Positions 7,665 to 13,058 of a DNA stretch of 13,058 nt are shown here, in pieces (positions within the stretch are counted from its first letter, which is position 1; the number at the start of each line of letters is the position of its first letter). The translations under genes and the position numbers were made by a program. The notes under the pieces were generated by a model that ran no database searches, was not told the DNA's origin, and saw nothing but the letters and a program-made list of their open reading frames with translations. Source of the stretch: Acidobacteriota bacterium (GTDB lineage Bacteria > Acidobacteriota > Thermoanaerobaculia > Multivoradales > JAHEKO01); NCBI GenBank assembly GCA_024638355.1, contig JAHEKO010000063.1, positions 1 through 13,058 of the forward strand, given 5' to 3'.

Positions 7665-8036
7665 ATGGATAAGGCTCAGCACAAGAGGCAACGACGGCGG
7701 CAGGCCCACCTGCGGGTACGCGGGCGCGTCGCCGGTAGCGCGGAGCGGCCGCGGCTGGCGGTGTTCAAGTCGCTGCGCTACGTCTACGCGCAGGTGATCG
7801 ACGACTCGCGCGGCAAGACCCTGGCGCAGGCGAGCTCCAAGGAGAGCGCCATCGCCAAGAAGGCCGAGGGCGGTACCTCGACCAAGGACGCGGCGCGTCT
7901 CGTCGGCGAAGCGATCGCCGAGCGCGCCAAGAAGCAGGGCGTCGAAGCGGTCGTTTTCGATCGCGGCGGCTACCTCTATCACGGCAAGGTACGCGAGCTC
8001 GCGGAAGGGGCCCGTTCCAAAGGCCTCAAGTTCTGA
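7665..8036 (+). CDS. rplR: 50S ribosomal protein L18 (uL18)
   Basis: 123 residues (family 115-120). L18 binds 5S rRNA with L5 in the central protuberance. The basic N-terminal tail ([16 protein letters not shown]) is followed by [20 protein letters not shown]. The end reads [28 protein letters not shown], the standard C-terminus. GAGG at 7653-7656 lies 8 nt before ATG 7665. The gene sits between rplF and rpsE as in nearly all bacteria. Confidence 0.97.
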   Translation: MDKAQHKRQRRRQAHLRVRGRVAGSAERPRLAVFKSLRYVYAQVIDDSRGKTLAQASSKESAIAKKAEGGTSTKDAARLVGEAIAERAKKQGVEAVVFDRGGYLYHGKVRELAEGARSKGLKF

Positions 8037-8040
8037 TTCG

Positions 8041-8045
8041 AGGAG
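8041..8045 (+). promoter_or_regulatory. Shine-Dalgarno deciding the rpsE TTG start
   Basis: AGGAG, extended to AGGAGAT, lies 7 nt before TTG 8053. No in-frame ATG or GTG lies before the first conserved S5 residues, so this SD is the main support for a TTG start. Confidence 0.75.
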
Positions 8046-8052
8046 ATCTCTC

Positions 8053-8562
8053 TTGGCCAGGGACTATAGAAACAGCAGCGACAGCGAGTTTTTCGAGCAG
8101 GTCATCCACATCAACCGCGTGACCAAGGTGGTCAAGGGCGGCAAGAACTTCTCGTTCTCGGCGCTGGTGGTGATCGGCGATGGCAACGGCCGGGTCGGCT
8201 ACGGCTACGGCAAGGCGAAGGAGGTGCCGAGCGCCATCCGCAAGGGTGTGGACGGCGCGCGCAAGAACCTGCTCGAGGTTCGGCTCAAGGGGACCTCCAT
8301 TCCGCACGAGATCCTGGGCGTCTTCGCCTCGAGCCGCGTGCTCCTCAAGCCCGCCTCCGAGGGCACCGGCGTGATCGCCGGCGGCCCGGTGCGGGCGGTC
8401 GTCGAGAGCGCGGGCATCCAGGACATTCTCACCAAGTCGCTGGGCTCGAAGAACCCGCAGAACGTGATCAAGGCAACGATGGCGGCACTCGCCTCGCTGC
8501 GCGACGAGAAGGAGGTGCGTCGCCAGCGCGGGCTGAGCGAGGCGCCGACGGACGACGCATGA
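8053..8562 (+). CDS. rpsE: 30S ribosomal protein S5 (uS5), TTG start
   Basis: 169 residues. S5 contributes to decoding accuracy and to the mRNA entry site. The family core starts with [20 protein letters not shown], continues [20 protein letters not shown], and includes [29 protein letters not shown] and [19 protein letters not shown]. The spectinomycin-related loop (residues about 25-32, KVVKGGKN) is intact. The start codon is TTG, the only one in the window, backed by AGGAGAT at 8041-8047; TTG-GCC-AGG gives the common Met-Ala-Arg opening. The stop overlaps rpmD by ATGA (8559-8562). Confidence 0.95.
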   Translation: MARDYRNSSDSEFFEQVIHINRVTKVVKGGKNFSFSALVVIGDGNGRVGYGYGKAKEVPSAIRKGVDGARKNLLEVRLKGTSIPHEILGVFASSRVLLKPASEGTGVIAGGPVRAVVESAGIQDILTKSLGSKNPQNVIKATMAALASLRDEKEVRRQRGLSEAPTDDA

Positions 8563-8801
8563 GCAAGAAGGCGAAGAAGGCGAGCGAGATCAGGATTCGG
8601 CAGGTGCGAAGCGCCATCGGCCGGCCGCGCAATCAGCGGCAGGTTCTGGACAGCCTCGGGTTGCGCCGGATCCGGCACGAAGTGGTGCGCCTGGACACCC
8701 CGGCGGTGCGCGGCATGGTCGCCAAGATCCCGCACCTGGCCGAGATCGTCGCGGACGCGAGCGCAGGCGCAGCGGAGATGAAACCAGGAGAGGAAGAATG
8801 A
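8559..8801 (+). CDS. rpmD: 50S ribosomal protein L30 (uL30) with C-terminal tail
   Basis: 80 residues against the usual 58-62. L30 is a small peripheral 50S protein. The family core is [20 protein letters not shown], then [31 protein letters not shown] (about residues 10-60). After that comes a tail of about 18 residues, Ala/Glu-rich and acidic, ending MKPGEEE. The last codons (8786-8794, AGGAGAGGA) double as the SD for rplO. There is no clear SD before ATG 8559; the start lies in the ATGA overlap with rpsE. The tail may exist partly because the downstream SD is embedded in the gene. L30 is missing from some bacterial lineages, so its presence is mildly informative. Confidence 0.95.
   Translation: MSKKAKKASEIRIRQVRSAIGRPRNQRQVLDSLGLRRIRHEVVRLDTPAVRGMVAKIPHLAEIVADASAGAAEMKPGEEE
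8786..8794 (+). promoter_or_regulatory. Shine-Dalgarno of rplO inside rpmD
   Basis: AGGAGAGGA lies within the last codons of rpmD. The AGGAG part ends 7 nt before ATG 8798. It is among the strongest SD matches in the window even though the two genes overlap, so L15 may be initiated independently as well as by coupling. Confidence 0.65.
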
Positions 8802-9247
8802 AGCTACACGACCTGTCTCCCGCCAAGGGCAGCCGGCACAAGAAGAAGCGGGTGGGTCGCGGACCCGGCTCCGGCCTCGGCAAGACCGCCGGCCGTGGCC
8901 ACAAGGGCCAGCGCTCGCGGTCGGGCTACAGCCAGCGGATCGGTTTCGAGGGCGGCCAGATGCCCCTCATCCGGCGCGTTCCGAAGCGCGGCTTCACCAA
9001 CATCTTCCGCACGGAGTACTCGGTGGTGAACCTCGCCCGCCTGGAAGAGATCTCACTCGAGAAGGGGAGCGACGTCACTCCCGAGCTGCTCGTCGAGAAG
9101 GGCATCGCCCGCTCGGGCATGCCGATCAAGATCCTCGGTGACGGCGAGCTGTCGAAGCCGCTCAACGTCACCGCCCACAAGTTCTCCAAATCGGCGCGCG
9201 AGAAGATCGAGGCGGCCGGTGGGAAGTGCGAGGTGGTCGACTCGTGA
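8798..9247 (+). CDS. rplO: 50S ribosomal protein L15 (uL15)
   Basis: 149 residues (family 144-150). L15 is a late-assembly 23S rRNA binder with a long basic N-terminal extension. The signature is clear: [20 protein letters not shown], then [18 protein letters not shown] and [20 protein letters not shown]. The globular C-terminal half follows, with [19 protein letters not shown]. The start is in the ATGA overlap with rpmD with an excellent SD at 8786-8794. The stop overlaps the secY GTG start by 4 nt (GTGA 9244-9247), so SecY is translationally tied to L15, the usual arrangement in the spc operon. Confidence 0.97.
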   Translation: MKLHDLSPAKGSRHKKKRVGRGPGSGLGKTAGRGHKGQRSRSGYSQRIGFEGGQMPLIRRVPKRGFTNIFRTEYSVVNLARLEEISLEKGSDVTPELLVEKGIARSGMPIKILGDGELSKPLNVTAHKFSKSAREKIEAAGGKCEVVDS

Positions 9248-10623
9248 TCGACAGCTTCCGCAACGTCTTCGCGATCCCCGACCTGCGCAAGCGGCTGGCG
9301 TTCACGTTCGGCCTGCTCGCGGTCTACCGGATCGGCTGCAACATCCCGACCCCGGGCATCGACCCGAACGCGCTCCTCGAGTTCATGGAGGCGGTGCAGG
9401 GCACGCTGCTCGGCATGGTGAACACGTTCACCGGCGGCAGCCTGTCGCGGGTCGCGATCTTCGCGCTCGGCATCATGCCGTACATCACGGCGTCGATCGT
9501 GTTGCAGCTGCTGACCGTGGTCTGGCCCTACCTGGAGAAGCTCTCCAAGGAGGGCGAGCTCGGCCGGCGCAAGATCACGCAATACACGCGCTACGGCACG
9601 ATTCTCATCTCGATCGTGCAGGGCACGTCGATCTCGCTCTGGCTCGAGAACGTGACCACGCCGGGCGGAGCGGCGCTGGTGCCGAGCCCGGGCTGGGGCT
9701 TCCGGTTCACCACCGTGCTGACCCTGACCACCGGCTGCGCGTTCGTCATGTGGTTGGGCGAGCAGATCACCGAGCGCGGCATCGGCAACGGCATCTCGCT
9801 GATCATCTTCGCGGGCATCGTCGTCGGGCTGCCGGGCGCGATCGTCGACACCGTCAACAACGTGCGCACCGGCACCCTGTCGGCCATCGCGGTGCTGATC
9901 CTGGTGGCCTTCATGGTCGCGGTGATGGGCTTCATCGTGTTCATGGAGCGTGCCCAGCGCCGCATCCCGGTGCAGTACGCGAAGCGGGTGGTCGGGCGCA
10001 AGGTCTACGGCGGGCAGAACACCTACCTGCCGCTGCGGGTCAACACCGGCGGCGTGATCCCGGTGATCTTCGCCAGCTCGGTCGTGACGCTGCCCTCGGC
10101 GATCGCCGGCCTCTTCCAGAACGAGTGGCTACAGGCGATCGCCCAGTCGCTCTCCTGGGGCCAGCCGCTGCACTACGTGCTCTACGTCACGGCGATCATC
10201 TTCTTCTGCTACTTCTACGTGTCGATCATCTTCAACCCGGCGGATACGGCCGAGAACCTGCGCAAGTACGGCGGCTTTATTCCGGGCATTCGCACGGGCA
10301 AGCGCACCTCCGAGTACATCGATCGGATTCTGACGCGGCTGACGCTGGTCGGCGCGCTCTACCTGTCGGCGGTGTCGGTGTTGCCCGAGTTCCTGCTGAG
10401 CGGCATCAAAGTCGACGGTCTGCCGATGATCGGCGCCACCCTCGACGCCAACCTGCCGGCCTGGTTCACCCAGGGCATGGGCATCAACTTCTATTTCGGC
10501 GGCACCTCGACCCTGATCGTGGTCGGCGTGGCGATGGACTTCGTTCAGCAGATCGAGTCGCAGCTCGTAATGCGCAACTACGACGGCTTCATGAAGCGCG
10601 GGAGGATCCGTGGCCGGCGGTGA
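9244..10623 (+). CDS. secY: Protein translocase subunit SecY
   Basis: 459 residues, ten-helix inner-membrane channel of the Sec translocon, working with SecE, SecG and SecA for export or with SRP for membrane insertion. The N-terminus [20 protein letters not shown] leads into TM1 (about 18-34). PTPGID follows, then TM2 with [18 protein letters not shown] (about 73-90). The cytosolic loops hold the [14 protein letters not shown] stretch (C4, about 235-248) and [15 protein letters not shown] (C5, about 341-355), the SecA/ribosome contact with the conserved Arg350. TM10 has [17 protein letters not shown]. Between TM9 and TM10 the periplasmic segment (about 386-415) looks roughly 20-25 residues longer than in E. 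coli. GTG 9244 is chosen because it forms GTGA with the rplO stop and has GAGG at 9230-9233; an in-frame GTG at 9226 would add six residues. Confidence 0.97.
   Translation: MIDSFRNVFAIPDLRKRLAFTFGLLAVYRIGCNIPTPGIDPNALLEFMEAVQGTLLGMVNTFTGGSLSRVAIFALGIMPYITASIVLQLLTVVWPYLEKLSKEGELGRRKITQYTRYGTILISIVQGTSISLWLENVTTPGGAALVPSPGWGFRFTTVLTLTTGCAFVMWLGEQITERGIGNGISLIIFAGIVVGLPGAIVDTVNNVRTGTLSAIAVLILVAFMVAVMGFIVFMERAQRRIPVQYAKRVVGRKVYGGQNTYLPLRVNTGGVIPVIFASSVVTLPSAIAGLFQNEWLQAIAQSLSWGQPLHYVLYVTAIIFFCYFYVSIIFNPADTAENLRKYGGFIPGIRTGKRTSEYIDRILTRLTLVGALYLSAVSVLPEFLLSGIKVDGLPMIGATLDANLPAWFTQGMGINFYFGGTSTLIVVGVAMDFVQQIESQLVMRNYDGFMKRGRIRGRR
10601..10605 (+). promoter_or_regulatory. Shine-Dalgarno-like site near the adk start
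   Basis: GGAGG sits in the last codons of secY, 4 nt before an in-frame GTG at 10610 and 22 nt before ATG 10628. If used, it favours a longer adk product starting at GTG 10610 and overlapping secY by 14 nt. It also encodes part of the conserved basic SecY tail (RIRGRR), so it may be incidental. Confidence 0.4.
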
Positions 10624-10627
10624 CGCG

Positions 10628-11194
10628 ATGAGCGGACTGCGCGCGGTGATGCTCGGCCCGCCCGGCTCGGGCAAGGGCACGCAAGCGGAGCTGATCTGCG
10701 GGCGGCTCGGGGTGCCGGCGATATCGACCGGCGAGATGCTTCGCCAGGCGGTCGCCGACGGCTCGGCGCTCGGCTTGCGCGTGAAGGAGATCCTCGACTC
10801 GGGCGCGCTGGTCGACGACGCGACGATGGCGGACGTGATGGAACAGCGCCTGGCCGCCGAGGACGCCCAGAACGGCTTCCTGCTCGACGGCTATCCGCGC
10901 ACCCTCGGCCAGGCGGAGACGCTCGACGCCATTCTCGCCCGGCAGGCGCGCACGCTCGACATGGTGGTCCTGATCGAGGTCCCCGAGGAAAAGCTGATTC
11001 GGCGGGCGCTCGCGCGCCAGCGCGCCGACGACACCCGCGAGGTGATCAGCAATCGCCAGCGTGTCTATCGCGAGCAGACCGCGCCGCTGATCGATCGCTA
11101 CCGGACGCAGGGAATTCTCGAGTCGATCGACGGCGATCAGACCATCGAGCAGGTCCAGGCCGATATCGCGGACCTCTTCGGAGTGACGGCGTAA
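10628..11194 (+). CDS. adk: Adenylate kinase, short-LID form
   Basis: 188 residues from ATG 10628. It catalyses ATP + AMP to 2 ADP in the cytoplasm. The P-loop is GPPGSGKG at residues 10-17 (Lys16). The AMP-binding segment has STGEMLR (33-39), where most homologues have Asp for Glu. LDGYPRTLGQAE (87-98) carries the conserved Arg91 and has Tyr where Phe is common. The LID is the short version: RALARQRADDTREVISNR (126-143), lacking the roughly 30-residue insert and the zinc cysteines of long-form enzymes. Family N-termini begin just before the first strand, which favours ATG 10628, 4 nt after the secY stop. GTG 10610 (194 residues) has the only SD-like GGAGG upstream, so the start is uncertain by six codons. 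The stop overlaps map by one base. Confidence 0.93.
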   Translation: MSGLRAVMLGPPGSGKGTQAELICGRLGVPAISTGEMLRQAVADGSALGLRVKEILDSGALVDDATMADVMEQRLAAEDAQNGFLLDGYPRTLGQAETLDAILARQARTLDMVVLIEVPEEKLIRRALARQRADDTREVISNRQRVYREQTAPLIDRYRTQGILESIDGDQTIEQVQADIADLFGVTA

Positions 11195-11964
11195 TGGTGC
11201 TCAAGAGCCCGGGCGAGATCGAGCTGATGTACGAGGCCAACCGCCTCGTGCACCGGGTGCTCGACCACCTCGATGGGATGGTGCGCCCCGGCGTCACCAC
11301 GGGCGAGCTCGACCGCGAGGCGGAGCGGATCATTCGCGCCGCCGGCGCCGCGCCCGCCTTCCTCAACTACCGCGGCTTCCCCGCGACGCTCTGCACGTCG
11401 ATCAACGACGTCATCGTCCACGGCATTCCGGGGGAGACCGAGCTGGTAGAGGGCGACATCATCGGCATCGATTGCGGCGTGCTGCAGAACGGCTACTACG
11501 GCGACGCGGCCCGCACCTACGCGGTGGGCGAGATCTCGCCGGAGGCCCGGCATCTGCTGGAGACCACGCGGCGCTCGCTCGAGCTCGCGGTGGCGGCGAT
11601 CCAGCCGGGCGGCCGGCTATCGGACATCGGCTCCGCGGTCCAGCGCCACGTGGAGACGAGCGGGCTGTCGATCGTCCGCGACTTCGTCGGTCACGGCATC
11701 GGAGCGGCCCTGCACGAAGACCCGCAGGTCCCCAACTTCGGTGCGCCGGGCAAGGGCCCGCGGCTCAAGCCGGGGCTGGTGCTAGCGATCGAGCCGATGG
11801 TCAATGCCGGCAGTGCCGGGGTCAAGCTCGACCCCGATGGTTGGACGGCGAGAACCGACGACGGCTCGCTGTCGGCGCATTTCGAGTTTTCCGTCGCGGT
11901 TACCCAAGAAGGGCCGATGATTCTCGGCTGCGAGCCGTCGCGGACGGCGGCGGCGGCGGGATGA
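11194..11964 (+). CDS. map: Methionine aminopeptidase, type I
   Basis: 256 residues, a pita-bread fold metalloprotease that removes the initiator Met from nascent proteins after deformylation. The five metal ligands are all found: D93 ([14 protein letters not shown]), D104, H167 (FVGHGIG), E200 (AIEPMVN) and E231 (SAHFEF). The substrate-side histidines H76 (VIVHGIP) and H174 (LHEDP) are present too. The residue after E231 is Phe, where many type I enzymes have His (EHT motif). No N-terminal zinc-finger or SH3-binding extension is present, so it is the bare type Ia form. The start ATG is in a TAATG overlap with adk. The C-terminus ends in a low-complexity Ala-rich tail (TAAAAG) encoded by GC repeats. 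Confidence 0.96.
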   Translation: MVLKSPGEIELMYEANRLVHRVLDHLDGMVRPGVTTGELDREAERIIRAAGAAPAFLNYRGFPATLCTSINDVIVHGIPGETELVEGDIIGIDCGVLQNGYYGDAARTYAVGEISPEARHLLETTRRSLELAVAAIQPGGRLSDIGSAVQRHVETSGLSIVRDFVGHGIGAALHEDPQVPNFGAPGKGPRLKPGLVLAIEPMVNAGSAGVKLDPDGWTARTDDGSLSAHFEFSVAVTQEGPMILGCEPSRTAAAAG

Positions 11965-12001
11965 GGCGCCGAGAGCGGCGCGAGCAAAGGGAAGAGTCAT
12001 C
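11965..12001 (+). other. map-rpmJ gap where infA is often found; 14-codon ORF
   Basis: There is no infA (IF-1) here, although map-infA-rpmJ is a common order in bacteria. The gap is bridged by a 14-codon ORF (11961-12005, [14 protein letters not shown]). Its ATG forms ATGA with the map stop, and its TGA forms ATGA with the rpmJ ATG. AAAGGGAAGAG at 11986-11996 is a purine-rich SD-like stretch for rpmJ inside that ORF. The peptide is highly charged and resembles no family I know; it may be only an SD-rich spacer that happens to be open. Confidence 0.4.
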
Positions 12002-12115
12002 ATGAAAGTCAGAGCATCCGTCAAGAAGATGTGCCCGAAGTGCAAGATCATCCGCCGCAAAGGCGTGGTGCGCGTGATCTGCGAGAACCCGAAGCACAAG
12101 CAGCGCCAGGGCTAG
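12002..12115 (+). CDS. rpmJ: 50S ribosomal protein L36, zinc-ribbon type (bL36)
   Basis: 37 residues, the standard small L36: [20 protein letters not shown], then [17 protein letters not shown] and a TAG stop. L36 binds 23S rRNA near the L7/L12 stalk base and is one of the smallest ribosomal proteins. C11, C14, C27 and H32 form the Zn2+-binding C-C-C-H set, so this is the C+ form and not a zinc-free paralogue. AAGGGAAGAG 6-15 nt upstream provides an SD. The gap to rpsM is 29 nt, with GAGG at 12131-12134. The position just before rpsM marks the start of the alpha block. Confidence 0.97.
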   Translation: MKVRASVKKMCPKCKIIRRKGVVRVICENPKHKQRQG

Positions 12116-12144
12116 GAAGTTGAACACACTGAGGCACTAGAGAC

Positions 12145-12525
12145 ATGGCACGAATTGCAGGAGTCGATCTCCCCCAGAACAAGCAGGTGTGGGTCGGGCT
12201 GACCTATATCTACGGTATCGGCCGCTCGCGGTCGTTCGATCTGCTGGCCAAGGCCAACGTCGAAGCCGTGACCACGGTCAAGGATCTGACCGAAGACGAG
12301 GCGCGCCGGATCCGCGAGGTGATCACCGAGGAGGGCCGCGTCGAGGGCGATCTGCGCAAGGAGATCAGCCAGAACATCAAGCGGCTCATCGAGATCGGCT
12401 CCTATCGCGGCGTTCGGCACCGCCGCGGTCTGCCCGTGCGCGGGCAGCGGACGTCGACCAACGCCCGAACCCGGAAGGGTCCCCGCCGCATGGCGATCGC
12501 GGGCAAGAAGCAGGTCAAGAAGTAA
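12145..12525 (+). CDS. rpsM: 30S ribosomal protein S13 (uS13)
   Basis: 126 residues (family 118-125). S13 is in the 30S head and forms intersubunit bridges B1a/B1b with 23S rRNA and L5; its tail reaches the P-site tRNA. The start [28 protein letters not shown] is typical, with residues 15-18 (QVWV) a little unusual where basic or acidic residues are common. The helix-two-turn-helix region has [16 protein letters not shown]. The basic tail [19 protein letters not shown] is the family signature. GAGG (12131-12134) lies 10 nt before the ATG. Confidence 0.97.
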   Translation: MARIAGVDLPQNKQVWVGLTYIYGIGRSRSFDLLAKANVEAVTTVKDLTEDEARRIREVITEEGRVEGDLRKEISQNIKRLIEIGSYRGVRHRRGLPVRGQRTSTNARTRKGPRRMAIAGKKQVKK

Positions 12526-12534
12526 GGACGAATC

Positions 12535-12933
12535 ATGGCGAAACAATCAGGCGGCAAGGACAAGAAGAAGAAGAAGGAAAAGCGGATCGTTCCGCACGGC
12601 CTGGTTCACATCAAGGCCACCTTCAACAACACGCTGATCACGATCAGCGATCCGGAAGGCAACGTGCTGACCTGGTCGTCGGCCGGGCGGATCGGCTTCA
12701 AGGGCTCCCGCAAGGGCACCCCGTTCGCCGCCCAGGTGGCGGGCAAGAACGCCGGCTCGCTGGCGCGGGACATGGGCATGCGGACCGTCGACGTCGAGGT
12801 GCGCGGCCCCGGCGCCGGGCGCGAGTCGGCGATCCGCTCGCTGGCCGCCGCGGGCATGGAGGTCAAGTCGATCCGCGACGTGACCCCCATTCCCCACAAC
12901 GGCTGCCGGCCGAGAAAGAAGCGCCGGGTCTGA
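12535..12933 (+). CDS. rpsK: 30S ribosomal protein S11 (uS11)
   Basis: 132 residues (family 127-130). S11 lies on the 30S platform near the E site. After a lysine-rich N-terminal tail (residues 8-17, mostly AAG codons) comes [18 protein letters not shown], then [14 protein letters not shown] and [15 protein letters not shown]. The C-terminus is [18 protein letters not shown]. Asn122-Gly123 corresponds to the site that becomes isoaspartate in E. coli S11, and the sequence context is fully conserved. AAGGA at 12523-12527 is the SD, overlapping the rpsM stop; the gap is 9 nt. Confidence 0.97.
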   Translation: MAKQSGGKDKKKKKEKRIVPHGLVHIKATFNNTLITISDPEGNVLTWSSAGRIGFKGSRKGTPFAAQVAGKNAGSLARDMGMRTVDVEVRGPGAGRESAIRSLAAAGMEVKSIRDVTPIPHNGCRPRKKRRV

Positions 12934-12957
12934 GCCGCGGCGAGGGAGAAGAATCAA

Positions 12958-13058
12958 GTGGCTAGATATACAGGTTCCGTCTGCCGGCTCTGCCGCCGTG
13001 AACGCATGAAGCTCTTTCTCAAGGGTGACCGTTGCTTCAAAGAGAAGTGCGCCATCGA
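12958..13058 (+). CDS. rpsD: 30S ribosomal protein S4, zinc (C+) type, 5' part (partial)
   Basis: The first 33 codons plus two bases are present; the gene runs off the window. S4 is a primary 16S rRNA assembly protein and in enterobacteria the repressor of the alpha operon. The N-terminus [20 protein letters not shown] identifies it. Four cysteines at residues 9, 12, 26 and 31 (C-X2-C-X13-C-X4-C) make the zinc-binding N-terminal knuckle of the C+ subtype. The start is GTG, preceded by GAGGGAG (12942-12948) about 9 nt upstream. The 24-nt gap after rpsK shows no terminator. rpoA and rplQ would be expected next but are outside the window. Confidence 0.95.
   Translation, partial: MARYTGSVCRLCRRERMKLFLKGDRCFKEKCAI

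Noticed and set aside
7048..7797. A 249-codon plus-strand frame spanning rpsH to rplR
   Set aside because: It is very rich in Arg and Gly and is out of frame with rplF and rplR, which match their families perfectly.
9138..10631. A 497-codon plus-strand frame longer than secY and overlapping it
   Set aside because: Its translation is an Arg/His/Ala/Gly-rich sequence without domains, while the overlapping frame gives an unmistakable ten-helix SecY. It is a +1 shadow of GC-rich codons.
12116..12144. Promoter for the alpha block in the rpmJ-rpsM gap
   Set aside because: The 29-nt gap has no convincing -35/-10 pair and carries only a GAGG SD; it is too short for a leader.
12551..12585. Slippery or frameshift site in the AAG-rich start of rpsK
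   Set aside because: Repeated AAG codons encode the normal lysine-rich S11 tail; there is no heptamer of the X XXY YYZ type and the frame continues normally.

Overview
The window is a near-complete bacterial ribosomal-protein supercluster. It runs as one unbroken plus-strand gene series in the classic str - S10 - spc - alpha order. It opens in the last 28 codons of tuf (EF-Tu) and continues rpsJ-rplC-rplD-rplW-rplB-rpsS-rplV-rpsC-rplP-rpmC-rpsQ (S10 block), rplN-rplX-rplE-rpsN-rpsH-rplF-rplR-rpsE-rpmD-rplO-secY (spc block), adk-map, rpmJ-rpsM-rpsK and the first third or less of rpsD (alpha block). All 29 genes (27 complete, tuf and rpsD cut by the window edges) are on the same strand. No mobile element, CRISPR array, tRNA, rRNA or recognisable promoter was seen. 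Strong factor-independent terminators were not seen either.

The DNA is strongly GC-rich with heavy G/C at third codon positions, which explains the many long open shadow frames on both strands. Gene order, an adk and map pair inside the cluster, and zinc-ribbon (C+) forms of S14, S4 and L36 fit a GC-rich Gram-negative bacterium. Acidobacteriota is my best guess and Myxococcota or other former deltaproteobacteria are alternatives. This placement is inference; nothing in the window proves it.

The genes are packed for translational coupling. Seven junctions overlap by 4 nt (ATGA or GTGA) or 1 nt (TAATG or TGATG) in the S10/spc part, and another lies at adk/map. Most other gaps are under 20 nt. 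Non-ATG starts occur at rplW, rpsC, rpsN, secY and rpsD (GTG) and rpsE (TTG), mostly with a good Shine-Dalgarno (SD) sequence. The larger gaps are tuf-rpsJ (56 nt, with a perfect 8-bp hairpin), rpsC-rplP (82 nt), map-rpmJ (37 nt), rpmJ-rpsM (29 nt) and rpsK-rpsD (24 nt).

Functionally, the set supplies 30S and 50S proteins together with the protein-export channel SecY, adenylate kinase and methionine aminopeptidase. It therefore ties ribosome assembly to nascent-chain export and N-terminal Met removal. No new biological system was found; this is a conserved housekeeping region. The points most worth a second look are: the absence of infA from its common place between map and rpmJ; a 14-codon ORF there that joins both neighbours by ATGA overlaps; a second 14-codon ORF that fills the rpsC-rplP gap and ends over the rplP start; the tuf-rpsJ hairpin; an apparently enlarged last periplasmic loop in SecY; and an acidic tail on L30 that carries the SD of rplO.
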